Source: a virus
Virus record (IMG/VR): IMGVR_UViG_3300035698_002466
Span: 1-47,944 of that record
Length of the DNA stretch: 47,944 bases
Reading direction: 5' to 3' (one strand)
A program made the position numbers and the translations under genes. The stretch's first letter is position 1. Each line of letters starts with the position of its first letter. The notes under the pieces were generated by a model, which did not search any database, was not told the origin of the DNA, and saw nothing but the letters and a program-made list of their open reading frames with translations. Below, one piece after another: positions 9,170 through 18,386 of the stretch.

Positions 9170-9552
9170 GGTGTGACCTTCCAAGCGTGAATAATATTTA
9201 AGAACTTCACGCCGATTTCTATAACACCGCGTTCGGTTCTGAAAGCAATTCTTTCACCAGTGCAAAGACCGGTGATCGGTTCATTTATTTCAACAAGAAC
9301 AATATCACCTTCAACCGGTTCTTCAGTTGAACACAAACCGGTTGAATTGATCAGATTGATTTCACCACCCCAATTTGCAACATGATTTTTCGCACCGGTT
9401 TCATTATCATATGTTCCGCGAAAAATTGCACCGAAATCTTCATAACCGCAATCAACAAGGTAATTTGCAAGTGAAAGTAAACAGTCATCAGAACCCCAAG
9501 TGAATTGCGATTGACGCCATTTTTTCAAAGTTTTTGAAACAAGATCATTCAT
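9157..9552 (-). CDS. NlpC/P60-like tail protein (DUF6950-type)
   Basis: The 131-residue product begins with a helical region and WGSDDCLLSLANYL (residues 20-33), the active-site Cys segment typical of DUF6950 and NlpC/P60-like proteins encoded before tail-tip genes. Members are thought to act in tail assembly (lambda K equivalent) or in local cell wall opening. A His suitable as partner lies near the C-terminus (IIHAWKV). The four-base overlap with the gene upstream (ATGA) and the 13-base overlap with the tip gene place it in the tail operon. Confidence 0.78.
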   Translation of the reverse strand: MNDLVSKTLKKWRQSQFTWGSDDCLLSLANYLVDCGYEDFGAIFRGTYDNETGAKNHVANWGGEINLINSTGLCSTEEPVEGDIVLVEINEPITGLCTGERIAFRTERGVIEIGVKFLNIIHAWKVTPCHQ

Positions 9553-10205
9553 GGGATTTGATACGTTCTATTTGCTAACGCTGCAACAAATGAACAACCA
9601 AGATCGGTTTCAACACCTAATTGCCGCGCCCGTTCTTGTTGAACAGCGTTTGAATAAGTTCCGTTTGGAATTTCAGAACGTCCAAAATTTCCATCTTTGC
9701 AGACAACAGAACATTGATAATTTTTAACACTTGCACCATTTACAAATTCAAGCTTTTCCGAAAACTTTGAATTCATCATTGTAAATTCACGAAAGAAAAC
9801 AATTGGTGTTTGCGGGCGCAACCCTTCATTAATTCCGAAAATTGCAAGATAACAAGTGACGTTGCGACCAAAAACACGGCTTTGTTCATTTCTAATATCT
9901 TGATAAACAGCAGACGCCGCCGCACCTGGTGTATCAATCAAATTCAAACCCATTTCATAACGTGCTGATGAACCATCGCGCCCATCGGTTATTGCCGGTG
10001 TTTTGTGATGATCTGAACCATTGGCGTCAATTGTTCCTAACCATTCGTTACCATCGGACGTGAAAAGTTTACCCTTTCCTTGCCAAACGCGAACAGGGTG
10101 ATCAAGAAAATCGTAAAACCAGCACCGCCGCACAATCGCCCGAACATCGGTAAATTCATCATCACCGCCAATGTATTCATCAAGAACATCATAAAAATCA
10201 GGCAT
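9549..10205 (-). CDS. Tail tip/baseplate protein (DUF2163-like position)
   Basis: This 218-residue protein lies between a distal-tail-like gene and the NlpC/P60-like gene, the place held in related siphoviruses and gene transfer agents by a tail hub (DUF2163-like) protein. It is beta-rich, with conserved-looking phrases such as VRVWQGKG and CSVVCKDGNFG and five Cys residues. The overlaps with both neighbours are one to four bases. The family is assigned mainly by gene order, so the exact role is uncertain. Confidence 0.68.
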   Translation of the reverse strand: MPDFYDVLDEYIGGDDEFTDVRAIVRRCWFYDFLDHPVRVWQGKGKLFTSDGNEWLGTIDANGSDHHKTPAITDGRDGSSARYEMGLNLIDTPGAAASAVYQDIRNEQSRVFGRNVTCYLAIFGINEGLRPQTPIVFFREFTMMNSKFSEKLEFVNGASVKNYQCSVVCKDGNFGRSEIPNGTYSNAVQQERARQLGVETDLGCSFVAALANRTYQIP

Positions 10206-10900
10206 TAGATTATTACCTCATTGAACACAATCCGGTTCAACTGAATTCCGCCAATGTTTCCGGCATCATATGAATTACGAATTTCAGCGCCGTTTGCAAT
10301 TGCACCAGTAAAATAAGGTTTTAACCAAACAATTGAACCATCAGAAACAGCGTTTCGCAATGGCGGTGAAACAACAATATTGGCGCGGGTTCCAACATAC
10401 GAAACATCATCAATAATGTAAGAATAATTTCCAATACCGATAACATGACCGTGTTTTAAAATTTCACCAAATGAACCCATTGAAACGGAAAGTTCAACAG
10501 CACCTTCAAGCGCCGTTCCAGAAACAGAAACATTTGCACCATCGTTTGCCCAAGGTTGATTATTATCCCAAGGAAAATCATTGTCCCAAGAAAGATTATT
10601 TGAAACTATGTTGTAATTACTTTCACCAATGAAAGATGCAAGTTGTGGTGTTTTAGTCAACTGAATTTTGAAAATCGCACCATTGATTTTTGACATTAAC
10701 CAGGATGAAAAAGGTGAATTCCATTCGTTCACTTGATACGCAAGACGCATTTCAAGAACAGATCGCCCGCCTGGTTCCGGTGACATTATCCGCGCGCCGC
10801 CTGAAGTCAAACCACCGTCAAAATATGAACCAGGGACGTGAAACAATTGGCTTTCAATTTTCAGTGTTGGAAAATTCCAAATCTTGTGATTGATGGTCAT
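10205..10900 (-). CDS. Distal-tail-like protein with WDN motif
   Basis: The 231-residue product follows the tape measure gene directly, the usual place of a distal tail protein. It is beta-rich. Residues 105-120 read WDNDFPWDNNQPWAND, an aromatic/Asn/Asp motif that returns in nearly the same form in the tail terminator candidate at 15447-15938. The end and start overlap by one base with neighbours on both sides. The role is inferred from position. Confidence 0.7.
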   Translation of the reverse strand: MTINHKIWNFPTLKIESQLFHVPGSYFDGGLTSGGARIMSPEPGGRSVLEMRLAYQVNEWNSPFSSWLMSKINGAIFKIQLTKTPQLASFIGESNYNIVSNNLSWDNDFPWDNNQPWANDGANVSVSGTALEGAVELSVSMGSFGEILKHGHVIGIGNYSYIIDDVSYVGTRANIVVSPPLRNAVSDGSIVWLKPYFTGAIANGAEIRNSYDAGNIGGIQLNRIVFNEVII

Positions 10901-13900
10901 TACATGGTTCCGTTCTGTTCATAATCGGTCAACCAACCAACCATTGATTTGCGAACATCTTCCTTGGTGTTTTCACCTTGCGCCCTGATATTTGCAAGAA
11001 CTTTTTCTTCAGAAACAGCGCCTTCAATTTTATAGGTGTTTTCAACTTTCACCGAATTGTTCACATTTGCCGATTTCGCCGCGCCGCCGAACATCTGAAC
11101 ACCAAGTGAACCGTTCGCACCGCGCTCTAGCGGCATGATCGCTTCAGGACCGGCTTCACCCATAACGCCAAGCGCCGCACCCTTTGCAAACGTGAACGGT
11201 GTTGCGGTGTTCACAATGCTGTTTGTGAAACTTCCACCGTTCGCAAACGGTGTAACACCGGAATTTCCGAAAGCATTTCCGGTTGCGTTCGGCAACGCAT
11301 CGCCGCCGCCAAAACTTCCACCGCCTGAAAATCCAAGAAAACCAAGCAACGGTTTGACAACCAAAGCTTGAAATGCAATGCGCAACAAGTCTTTAATGAT
11401 TGATTTTGCAAGATCGCCAAAACTTGCTTCTCCTTCAACCGCAAGATTAATGAATTCATCACCAAGATTTGACAAAGTATTTTCAGCCAAATCTTTCATT
11501 TGCGATGAAACGTCATCGGTGCTTTTATTAACTATGTTTTGCCATTGTTCAGCCGTTCCACCGGTTGCAAGAAATGCCGCTTGAATTCTTTCCAGGCTTT
11601 GAACAAATTGGTCATTGTTCAAAACACCGTTTTCCATTGCTGTTTGAACAGCATCAAACGCCGATTGCGCTTGTGAAAACGGTTCATTCAAAGCGCCGTA
11701 TTGTTCCGCAAGCTTTTGAAGTTCTGTTTGTTGTTCTGCAATGGCACCTGTTGCACCGCCACCGCCACCCGCTGAACCAACCGCCGCCGCAACAGCCGCT
11801 TGTTGTCTTTGGTATTCAATCAAGGCTTGACGGTTCATTTCAGTTGCTTCAGCGTTTGCAATGAATTCATCACGTTGTTCAGCCAACGCCGGTTGCATGA
11901 TCGGATCAAAAGCGGTAATATCACCGAATTGTTCACCAGCCAACGCACCCGCTGTTGCAACAGGATCACCGCGATTTTCAAGCCGAATTTCACTTTCACG
12001 CAATGATGAAATTCCTTGTGCTGAAAGTGAAATCATATTGTTGTGAGCGCGCTGAAGTTCATTTGCCAAACGGCTTGCTTCATTTGCGCCCGCTGCAATG
12101 TTGCCGCTGATGTTTGTTCCAGCGATGTTCAAAAGAATTCTGTCAGCATCGGACGCTTCACCGTTCAAGAACCGCAACAATGCATTCACCCGTTCAACAT
12201 TTTCACCAAGTGTCCCAGCGTTTCGCGCCGATTGAATTAAATCATTTACCATCGGCGCAAGTTCCGGCACCGCTGTTCCAAGCCGATCAAATCTTGAAAT
12301 CAAATCATCCATTGGAATTTGACCGCGCGAAACCGCATTTGCTAAATCGTAAAATTCAGCGGTCATTTCTTCAGAAATTCCAACTTGATCACGAACACCA
12401 TCGGAAACTTTTAAAACTTCATCAGAAACCCCGATTAAAGCGGTGCGCCATTCTTCAGCGTATCGAATTTGCGCAAGCAATGCTTCAGTTTGTGAAATGT
12501 TTCGCAATTGCGCTTCAGTTTGCGCAAGACCATCAACAACACCTTGCAAGCTGTCTGTTAAAGTAACCGCGCTTTCATCAAACATATCAATTGAAGTTGC
12601 GGCAACATCAGCGGCTTCGCCAGACCTGGTGAACCAGCGCCAAGCAAGCGTTAAACCGGTAACAATTGCAACAAATGGAATTAAAGACATTGCCAGGGTT
12701 AAACCGCGCGCCGCGATTGCGCCCGCGATGAATTGCGCTTGAATTGTTGTAAGCATTGCACCCATGCGAACCAAACCGGCAATCATTGCAGGAATTTGAC
12801 GCGCAACCAGGACGCCAAGCGCGATTGCGAAAACATCAGCGTTATCAGCCGCAAGTTCAAAGACTTTCGCAACCGCTTCACCGGCTGGAACAATCACCGA
12901 AAGCAACGCATAACCGAAATCAATTGAAAGGTTTGTTAATTTTTGCAGCAACAAACCCCAACGTTGATCAAGACCTTGTTGAACAGTTGTAAGCGCCGCA
13001 TCGGTTGCGCCCGCTTTGTTTCCCATATCCTCAAGAATGCTATTAAATGCATCGCCACCCGAACCAGCAAAAGCAAGCGCCGCGTTCAATGCTTCAACTG
13101 AACCGAACAAAACAGAAAGGTTATCGGCTGAACCATCGGTTTTTTCAACAATATCGGCAAGGAAACCGGCAAGACCTTTTGAACGCAAACCGGCTGTTGA
13201 AAAATCAATTCCCAATTGTTTTGCAAGTTTTGCAGCTTCAGCGGTTGGTTTTGCAACACCTGAAAGAATTGCGCGCAAGCTTGTGATTGCTGTTGCAGTT
13301 GACAAACCTTGAAGCGTTAGCGCCGCCGTTCCTGCAACCAATTCATCAAATTCAACACCAAGTGAAGCCGCGATTGGAATAACGTTACCAAGACCAGACG
13401 CAAGTTCACCAACGGTTGTTTTACCGGCGCGCATACCTGTAAACAAAGCATCAGATGCATCAGCCGCAAGCAATCCGATTGACGCATACGCATTGGTTGC
13501 GGTTGTCAGAATATCAACACCGGTTCCAACATCAGTTATACCACCAATCGCAAGTTTATTCGCGGTGTCAACAATATCAATCGCCGCCGCCGCATCGGTT
13601 GCACCCGCTGAAACAGCCCCATAGAACGCTTTAATCTGGAACGCCGCGCTTGTGCCGAATTCATCAGCCATTGCCCTTGCAGCGGCGCGCATAACGTCCA
13701 GTTCAGCCGAACCAGCCGGTAACAGGGTTGCAAGTTCTGAAAGTGAAGCCGAAAGTTCACGCGCGCCCGAAATCATGGCTTCAAATGCGAAACCGGCAAT
13801 AACGCCGGTTGCAATTCCCATCAATCCAGATGTTAAAGAACGAACACCATTTGAAAGCCGACCAAAAACAGATGTTGTTGTTGTTGCACCATTTGCAACG

Positions 13901-14058
13901 CGACCAAGAACGCCGTTTGTTCTTGTCATTGTTCTGTTCAGATCATCAGCCGCACCTTCAACCCGTTCGGCTGAAGGTCTTAGTTCATGCAACTTTTTAT
14001 TCGCCCGATCAAGATCACTTGTATCAGCGCGGAAACCAATTTCAGCAATATCAACCAT
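10900..14058 (-). CDS. Tail tape measure protein
   Basis: At 1052 residues this is the longest gene in the window. It is Ala-rich and helical, with a TP901-like core region (about 85-330, including SLGVEFDELVAGTAALTLQG), a run of hydrophobic segments at about 390-480, and a Gly-rich C-terminus with VMGEAGPEAIMPLERG, typical of tape measure proteins. It sets tail length and may help DNA pass the membrane. It lies just downstream of the frameshifted chaperone pair, as is usual. The length suggests a tail of roughly 150 nm by the common rule of about 0.15 nm per residue. Confidence 0.93.
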   Translation of the reverse strand: MVDIAEIGFRADTSDLDRANKKLHELRPSAERVEGAADDLNRTMTRTNGVLGRVANGATTTTSVFGRLSNGVRSLTSGLMGIATGVIAGFAFEAMISGARELSASLSELATLLPAGSAELDVMRAAARAMADEFGTSAAFQIKAFYGAVSAGATDAAAAIDIVDTANKLAIGGITDVGTGVDILTTATNAYASIGLLAADASDALFTGMRAGKTTVGELASGLGNVIPIAASLGVEFDELVAGTAALTLQGLSTATAITSLRAILSGVAKPTAEAAKLAKQLGIDFSTAGLRSKGLAGFLADIVEKTDGSADNLSVLFGSVEALNAALAFAGSGGDAFNSILEDMGNKAGATDAALTTVQQGLDQRWGLLLQKLTNLSIDFGYALLSVIVPAGEAVAKVFELAADNADVFAIALGVLVARQIPAMIAGLVRMGAMLTTIQAQFIAGAIAARGLTLAMSLIPFVAIVTGLTLAWRWFTRSGEAADVAATSIDMFDESAVTLTDSLQGVVDGLAQTEAQLRNISQTEALLAQIRYAEEWRTALIGVSDEVLKVSDGVRDQVGISEEMTAEFYDLANAVSRGQIPMDDLISRFDRLGTAVPELAPMVNDLIQSARNAGTLGENVERVNALLRFLNGEASDADRILLNIAGTNISGNIAAGANEASRLANELQRAHNNMISLSAQGISSLRESEIRLENRGDPVATAGALAGEQFGDITAFDPIMQPALAEQRDEFIANAEATEMNRQALIEYQRQQAAVAAAVGSAGGGGGATGAIAEQQTELQKLAEQYGALNEPFSQAQSAFDAVQTAMENGVLNNDQFVQSLERIQAAFLATGGTAEQWQNIVNKSTDDVSSQMKDLAENTLSNLGDEFINLAVEGEASFGDLAKSIIKDLLRIAFQALVVKPLLGFLGFSGGGSFGGGDALPNATGNAFGNSGVTPFANGGSFTNSIVNTATPFTFAKGAALGVMGEAGPEAIMPLERGANGSLGVQMFGGAAKSANVNNSVKVENTYKIEGAVSEEKVLANIRAQGENTKEDVRKSMVGWLTDYEQNGTM

Positions 14059-14072
14059 TTTTGCCCGCGCCT

Positions 14073-14833
14073 TTACTTTTTATTTGCCTTGTCTTTTTGC
14101 CGATCTTGAAAATCTTTCAATTCAGAATTCATTTCGGCGCAAAAAGCTTGATCCATTTCTGACAGTATATCATATTCGGACGGGCGCACAACATTTCCCG
14201 TTAATGTCACCCAAGCCAAGAATTCAGATGGTGGAATTGGTAAACAAACCCCATCTGAAACGCGCAATAATTTGTTTGAAAGTTCAAAATACCATTCAAT
14301 TAAATATTCGCCGTGTTCTGGAATATTTATTTCTGGTGTTAGATTATCTTGATCAAAATCTTCATTGCGTTCGCGCCTGGTTTTACCGTTTTCATCTTTG
14401 GTATCATACCGGACGCGAACGCGAATTGCCTCACAAAGTTCTTGTGATAGGTCTAAAAAAAACCCTTGGTGTCATCAAGTTCATCACTCAATTGCTTTTT
14501 GAACCATGTGATTTCTTTCAGAACAGCCGCAACGTTTTTCGGATTGAATTCAGGCTTTTCACCCTTGAATGAAACATCATCGCCATACCATTCCCAACCG
14601 GTCAAGGTTGCGCCGATCAAAGCAATTTCGTTATCTTCAACTTCAATCGCTTTCAGCACTTTGCCGCGCTTTTGCTTTTGCAAATTGAAATCGGTGATCT
14701 TGCGTTTGATGGTTTTCATGCGCGGATCATCTGGTGACATTAGCGAAACGCGAATTCCAACCGGTTCATCAGAACTTGGATGAAGAATTTCAATCGTTTG
14801 TTCTTTTGGTGCGATGTTTGCAATATCGTTCAT
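14073..14833 (-). CDS. Tail assembly chaperone, -1 frameshift product (G-T type)
   Basis: A -1 slip on the T8 run at 14455-14462 joins the 126-residue upstream protein to a 127-codon frame that runs without stop from 14456 to 14073. The joined protein is 253 residues. The downstream part has no proper start of its own: the first in-frame start-like codon is a TTG at 14267, which would leave about 190 bases unread. This arrangement matches lambda gpG/gpGT, in which the rarer fusion recruits the tape measure protein. The fusion ends 14 bases before the tape measure gene. Confidence 0.82.
14453..14833 (-). CDS. Tail assembly chaperone, unshifted product (G type)
   Basis: The 126-residue product ends in KGFF followed at once by TAG, exactly on the slippery run. 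It should be the abundant form of the chaperone that coats the tape measure protein before the tail tube forms. It has a beta-like N-terminus and a helical middle, as in other tail chaperones. It lies between the major tail protein and tape measure genes, the standard place. Confidence 0.85.
   Translation of the reverse strand: MNDIANIAPKEQTIEILHPSSDEPVGIRVSLMSPDDPRMKTIKRKITDFNLQKQKRGKVLKAIEVEDNEIALIGATLTGWEWYGDDVSFKGEKPEFNPKNVAAVLKEITWFKKQLSDELDDTKGFF
14455..14462 (-). promoter_or_regulatory. Programmed -1 frameshift site T_TTT_TTT
   Basis: On the minus strand the sequence reads AAG GGT TTT TTT TAG. The heptamer T TTT TTT is a canonical slippery site, and the zero-frame stop follows directly. 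After a -1 slip the frame continues TTA GAC CTA and stays open for 127 codons. Confidence 0.82.
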
Positions 14834-14870
14834 TTTGGGGTTTCTTTCTTCAGTTTGGGGTTTTCAGTTT

Positions 14871-15428
14871 TTATGCCGCCGCGTCATCAACAATTTCAAG
14901 TTGCTGCAAACCAAGCGTAAAGATTTCAAGATCAAAATCTTCATTCCGGCCCATCGGGCGGCGCGGACCGGTCACAAGACCACGGTTATAAATCATGGTT
15001 GGTGTTCCACCAGCGGGCGCATCATTGCGAACAATTTTGAACGCAAAGTTGTTGTTCAAAAGCGATGCGGCGCGCAACGCAATTTGACCGTTATCAGTTG
15101 GAATTCGCGCAAGTTCAATTTCAGGCGAACCGGCATCAGTCATCCCTTTTGCTTTCTGAATAACGCTTGTATCCCAAGTGTCATATGAAAGAATATTTGT
15201 TGAAGGACCGACTTCACCGTGTGAACCAACCGCTTTGATTTGCGTCCAAAACAGTGCTTCATATCCGGCAAGATCAAGATCGGCATCTTCAGCAAGCGGA
15301 ACTTCACCGTCATCAGCGGTTGCAACACCAATCCAAAGCGTTGCCGCCGCGTTTGTGTTTGCGAATGCCAGGGCCGGTTGAACGCCCATTGTCAAAAGGG
15401 TTGGTGTCATGGTTAGAAATCGTTTCAT
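14871..15428 (-). CDS. Major tail (tube) protein with signal-like N-terminus
   Basis: This 185-residue protein stands immediately before the tail chaperones, as major tail proteins do, and is beta-rich throughout (for example LEIFTLGLQQLEIVD at the C-terminus). Its first residues form a basic start (MKR), a hydrophobic stretch and ALAFA, so the N-terminus looks like a Sec signal peptide with an A-x-A cleavage site before Asn-Thr. The start is well supported by AAGGA upstream. The same odd feature is found on the capsid and scaffold proteins. Confidence 0.82.
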   Translation of the reverse strand: MKRFLTMTPTLLTMGVQPALAFANTNAAATLWIGVATADDGEVPLAEDADLDLAGYEALFWTQIKAVGSHGEVGPSTNILSYDTWDTSVIQKAKGMTDAGSPEIELARIPTDNGQIALRAASLLNNNFAFKIVRNDAPAGGTPTMIYNRGLVTGPRRPMGRNEDFDLEIFTLGLQQLEIVDDAAA

Positions 15429-15446
15429 TGCCTTATTCCTTTTCAG

Positions 15447-15938
15447 TTATGGGCGAAAACTACGGTAAGCCATTGATACAGGGTAAAGCGTTTCTTTGCC
15501 AGCCTCAATATCACTCAATAATTTAGGTTCTTCATATATGTTCAGCGCGAAAACGTCAAACCCAACATCATTTAACCAAGCTTGATCATTATCCCAAAGT
15601 TGCCCATTATCCCAAGTTGATGTTGTGAAATATAAAAGCTTTCTTTGTTTTGTAAAATATGAAGAAACGCTTTCAATTACATTCAAAGGTTCATAAATTC
15701 CTTTGTCATTATTAGGCCAATGAAAAATTAAACGAAAAATTCCCTGATACAGTTTTTCAGAACCCCAAAATAAACCATCTGGATTGTTTGGAATAAAAAC
15801 AATTTCAACATATTGTTGATCTTTTGGCGGTTTGAATGTTCGCCCTTTGAACTTGATCGGCAATGTTGGTGTGTTGCTATCTGCAACAGCTTCTTTAACC
15901 GCGTCTTGAAAAGTTCTAATTACCAGTTCATTAGACAT
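15447..15938 (-). CDS. Tail terminator-like protein (DUF4128-like)
   Basis: The 163-residue product resembles tail terminator proteins of the DUF4128 group: an N-terminal helix (about 1-20), then KGRTFKPPKDQQYVEIVFIP and a mixed alpha/beta core. It would cap the tail tube and join it to the head. Residues 109-124 read WDNGQLWDNDQAWLND, nearly the same motif as in the distal-tail-like protein. It lies between the gp10-like gene and the major tail gene, which fits the role. Confidence 0.75.
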   Translation of the reverse strand: MSNELVIRTFQDAVKEAVADSNTPTLPIKFKGRTFKPPKDQQYVEIVFIPNNPDGLFWGSEKLYQGIFRLIFHWPNNDKGIYEPLNVIESVSSYFTKQRKLLYFTTSTWDNGQLWDNDQAWLNDVGFDVFALNIYEEPKLLSDIEAGKETLYPVSMAYRSFRP

Positions 15939-16373
15939 TTATTTAACCCTTGATTTTATTTGCTTTGTTACTTTGTCAACAATCGCGGGCCAATTTTGAA
16001 CGGCTGTTTCAAGAAAACCATCATACGCTTCACGATATTTCGCATAATTCGCCGTCCAACCAAAGAACGCCGCGCCACCTAGTTTCAATTTCGCAAGTGT
16101 TGTGATCACGGTTGTTTGTTGCCAACTGTATTGTTCTTGATCGGCATCCGAGCGAACAGGGCCGGTTGGCATTCCGTTCAATGACATTTGACCAGACGCC
16201 CGCAAAAAACCAGTATCAACCCGCATCTTTCCACCTTTCGCAACTGGTGTTTGTGCTTGGTCAACAAGTTCTTGCGTTGATTGCCGCGCAAGTGCAATCA
16301 ATCTTTTTTCAGTTTTTAAAACTATTTCATCAACTCGCGCTGAAAATTTCTTGACCATGTTGTGAAATTCCAT
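15939..16373 (-). CDS. HK97 gp10-like head-tail/tail completion protein
   Basis: The 144-residue product has the features of the HK97 gp10-like family: an N-terminal amphipathic helix, then KMRVDTGFLRASGQMSLNG (the conserved tsxLR-like segment), YAKYREAYDGFLETAVQNW and a basic C-terminal helix. It takes part in joining tail to head. The stop abuts the next gene. The ATG at 16373 is used here; one at 16358 has GGAAT upstream and is also plausible. Confidence 0.8.
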   Translation of the reverse strand: MEFHNMVKKFSARVDEIVLKTEKRLIALARQSTQELVDQAQTPVAKGGKMRVDTGFLRASGQMSLNGMPTGPVRSDADQEQYSWQQTTVITTLAKLKLGGAAFFGWTANYAKYREAYDGFLETAVQNWPAIVDKVTKQIKSRVK

Positions 16374-16444
16374 CTTGTTTTTGCGTTGGTCATCTGTTAA
16401 GAATTTTTTGAACTATAACACATCATAAGGATTTGAAAAGTAAA

Positions 16445-16699
16445 ATGATGATTGCAAGACTTCAACAATCAACAAGGGTTCTTGGTAAATCGCAAGGTTA
16501 TTTAGGATTACCGGTGCGCGATGTTATTTATCCAGATGGAACGCCTGGAATGCAAACATGTTGGACGCCAACACCAGATGAACTTGAAAAATTAGCAAAA
16601 GGTGCAAACATAATTGTTGAACTTTTGGGAAACATTCAAGACGTTGATGGTAGATCACACCCACCAATTAAACTTTCAGTTGGTAAAATTCCAGAATAA
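16445..16699 (+). CDS. Hypothetical protein upstream of thyX
   Basis: The 84-residue product is not recognised. It is mostly helical at the start with a mid-part holding DGTPGMQTCWTPTPDEL. It lies 12 bases before thyX on the plus strand, inside the minus-strand tail block, and both genes use the same leader ending AAAAGTAAAATG, so they form one cassette. The ATG at 16445 is preferred over a TTG at 16433. An upstream TATAAC at 16414-16419 could be a -10 element, but no good -35 stands at the right distance. Confidence 0.7.
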   Translation: MMIARLQQSTRVLGKSQGYLGLPVRDVIYPDGTPGMQTCWTPTPDELEKLAKGANIIVELLGNIQDVDGRSHPPIKLSVGKIPE

Positions 16700-16711
16700 A
16701 GGAAAAGTAAA

Positions 16712-17365
16712 ATGCATGATGCAAAACTTATATGGGTAACACCGGACGCTGAAGAACTTCTTTGTTACATCGCCCGCGTTTCCAACCCTGAAAACCAACA
16801 CAAAGAACCAGGAACATTGATTTCATATTTGATCAAAAATAAACATTGGTCGCCGTTTGAAATGGTTAGCATGTGCGTTGAAATAAACACAACGCGAACT
16901 ATCGGGCGGCAATGGTTGCGCCACAACCCGCGCCCGCAAGAATTTTCACAACGCTATGAAGAACCTGGAAAGCTTGGAAACTTTGTTTTCACTGAAGCGC
17001 GGTTGCAGGATGAAACAAACCGTCAAGCATCAAATCAAACCGATGATCAAGAACTTATCGGTTGGTGGAATGATGTTCAAACCGAAATTTCAGAACTTGT
17101 TTCATTGCGGTATAAAGAAGCAATGAAACGAAAGCTTGCAAAAGAACTTGCGCGCAATATTTTACCTGAAGGCATGACGCCAACAAAAATGTATTTCAAC
17201 GGTAATTTGCGTGATTGGCTTTTTGCAATTGATCTTAGGGCAGGGCATGGAACGCAACTTGAAGCAACTGAAGTTGCAAAAAGCTTGCATGAACTTTCAG
17301 CGCAAAACTTTCCTTTGACACATTCGGTTTTCTTTAATCAAGATCAGAAAGCCAATCAACAATAG
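16712..17365 (+). CDS. thyX: FAD-dependent thymidylate synthase ThyX
   Basis: The 217-residue protein makes dTMP from dUMP with methylene-tetrahydrofolate and a reduced flavin. It shows the ThyX pattern: HWSPFE (45-50), the signature segment RHNPRPQEFSQRY (70-82, the RHRxxSxxxxSxRY-type motif, with Asn in place of the third residue), and a C-terminal NGNLRDWLFAIDLRAG segment with LRxWxxFxxLR-like spacing. AAGGA stands eight bases before the ATG. It ends with a 32-base overlap with the convergent head gene at 17334. It belongs functionally with the dCMP deaminase at 32605 (dCMP to dUMP). Confidence 0.92.
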   Translation: MHDAKLIWVTPDAEELLCYIARVSNPENQHKEPGTLISYLIKNKHWSPFEMVSMCVEINTTRTIGRQWLRHNPRPQEFSQRYEEPGKLGNFVFTEARLQDETNRQASNQTDDQELIGWWNDVQTEISELVSLRYKEAMKRKLAKELARNILPEGMTPTKMYFNGNLRDWLFAIDLRAGHGTQLEATEVAKSLHELSAQNFPLTHSVFFNQDQKANQQ

Positions 17366-18383
17366 TGCGAACGCGACAACGGCACTTGATTGTTTCTTTT
17401 GCCAAGTCTTTTGCATTGTTTGCACCCGCAAGTGATCGGTCTTGTGGGTGCATCATTGTAACACCGTTTGGAAAAACAAACGCTTCATCCAAACCCACAA
17501 TTGTTCCATCCATCGCCAAATGACTTGGACGGGTTCGCCCATCAGGGCCGGAACTATCCCAAGCGCGCGTAACTCCATTTTTACCCATTGCACCCAATTC
17601 TTGCGCCTGTTTCAACGCTTCATATTCAGAACGGTTCAACGCTTCAATTGCACCATCGCGCGCAATCGTTTCACCGCGCAATTGCAAAAGATTGTTTTTA
17701 TATTGACCGGTCATTTTATTGATGGTTTCAGCATCAACTTTTCCACCATCAAACATTTCTTGAATAATGTCATCAAACCTGGTTGCGCGGCGCGTTCTGG
17801 TGAAATAATTCGGATCAAGGTTTTCAAGATCGCGCCGCATCGCTGCAACCGCGCGTTCTTGTGATGAATTCAAACCAACAATTCCACCTTCACGCAAACC
17901 GGTTTTTCTGTTCACCCGTCCAACAATATCAAGCGCAATATTTCGCGGGTTGCGACCATCCCGAACACCTTCAGAAATCACATTACGAACTGAAACGCGG
18001 GTTCCTTCACCGATGTTTGTGACCATGCTTGCAGACGTTTCACGCAACCATTTTTCCGCGCGGCTGTTCCGAACATCAAAGCGGTAAACGGTTGGTCCTG
18101 AAGGTGTCACCAGGCGGCGCGGAAACGTTTGACCCACGGTCACACCGCCCGCTTCAAAGGCGCGTTCCAGGCTTGCGGTGAACGGGCGCATAGCGGCTTC
18201 AGAATACCCCAACACCTTAAAGGCGCGTTCCGCATCACCTAGTTCAATCGCCCGCACAACATCGCGCAAAATCGCCCGATCAACAACATCAGCAATTCCA
18301 GCCCTGAAGGCATTGGCGATTTCTGGAATGAAACGTTCAACCAATTCTTCAAACAGTTGTTCAAACGATTTTTTACGGGCCAT
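17334..18383 (-). CDS. Head morphogenesis / minor capsid protein (Mu F-like)
   Basis: The 349-residue protein is helical at its N-terminus and ends with the pattern of Mu gpF-like minor head proteins: GETIARDGAIEALNRSEYEA, then TRAWDSSGPDGRTRPSHLAMDG, and a final CRCRVR segment. Such proteins sit on the inside of the head near the portal. Here the gene lies well downstream of the portal, with connector-like genes in between. Its last 32 bases overlap thyX on the other strand. Confidence 0.8.
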   Translation of the reverse strand: MARKKSFEQLFEELVERFIPEIANAFRAGIADVVDRAILRDVVRAIELGDAERAFKVLGYSEAAMRPFTASLERAFEAGGVTVGQTFPRRLVTPSGPTVYRFDVRNSRAEKWLRETSASMVTNIGEGTRVSVRNVISEGVRDGRNPRNIALDIVGRVNRKTGLREGGIVGLNSSQERAVAAMRRDLENLDPNYFTRTRRATRFDDIIQEMFDGGKVDAETINKMTGQYKNNLLQLRGETIARDGAIEALNRSEYEALKQAQELGAMGKNGVTRAWDSSGPDGRTRPSHLAMDGTIVGLDEAFVFPNGVTMMHPQDRSLAGANNAKDLAKETIKCRCRVRTIVDWLSDLD

Positions 18384-18386
18384 GAA

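Noticed and set aside
11135-13312. Several plus-strand frames of 60 to 150 codons opposite the tape measure gene
   Set aside because: They arise from the low number of stops opposite a GC-rich, Ala-rich gene; none has a promoter, ribosome site or motif like the true plus-strand cassettes.
14073-14267. Independent 64-residue gene starting at a TTG
   Set aside because: The open frame continues upstream to the slippery run at 14455, so it is the end of the -1 frameshift product.
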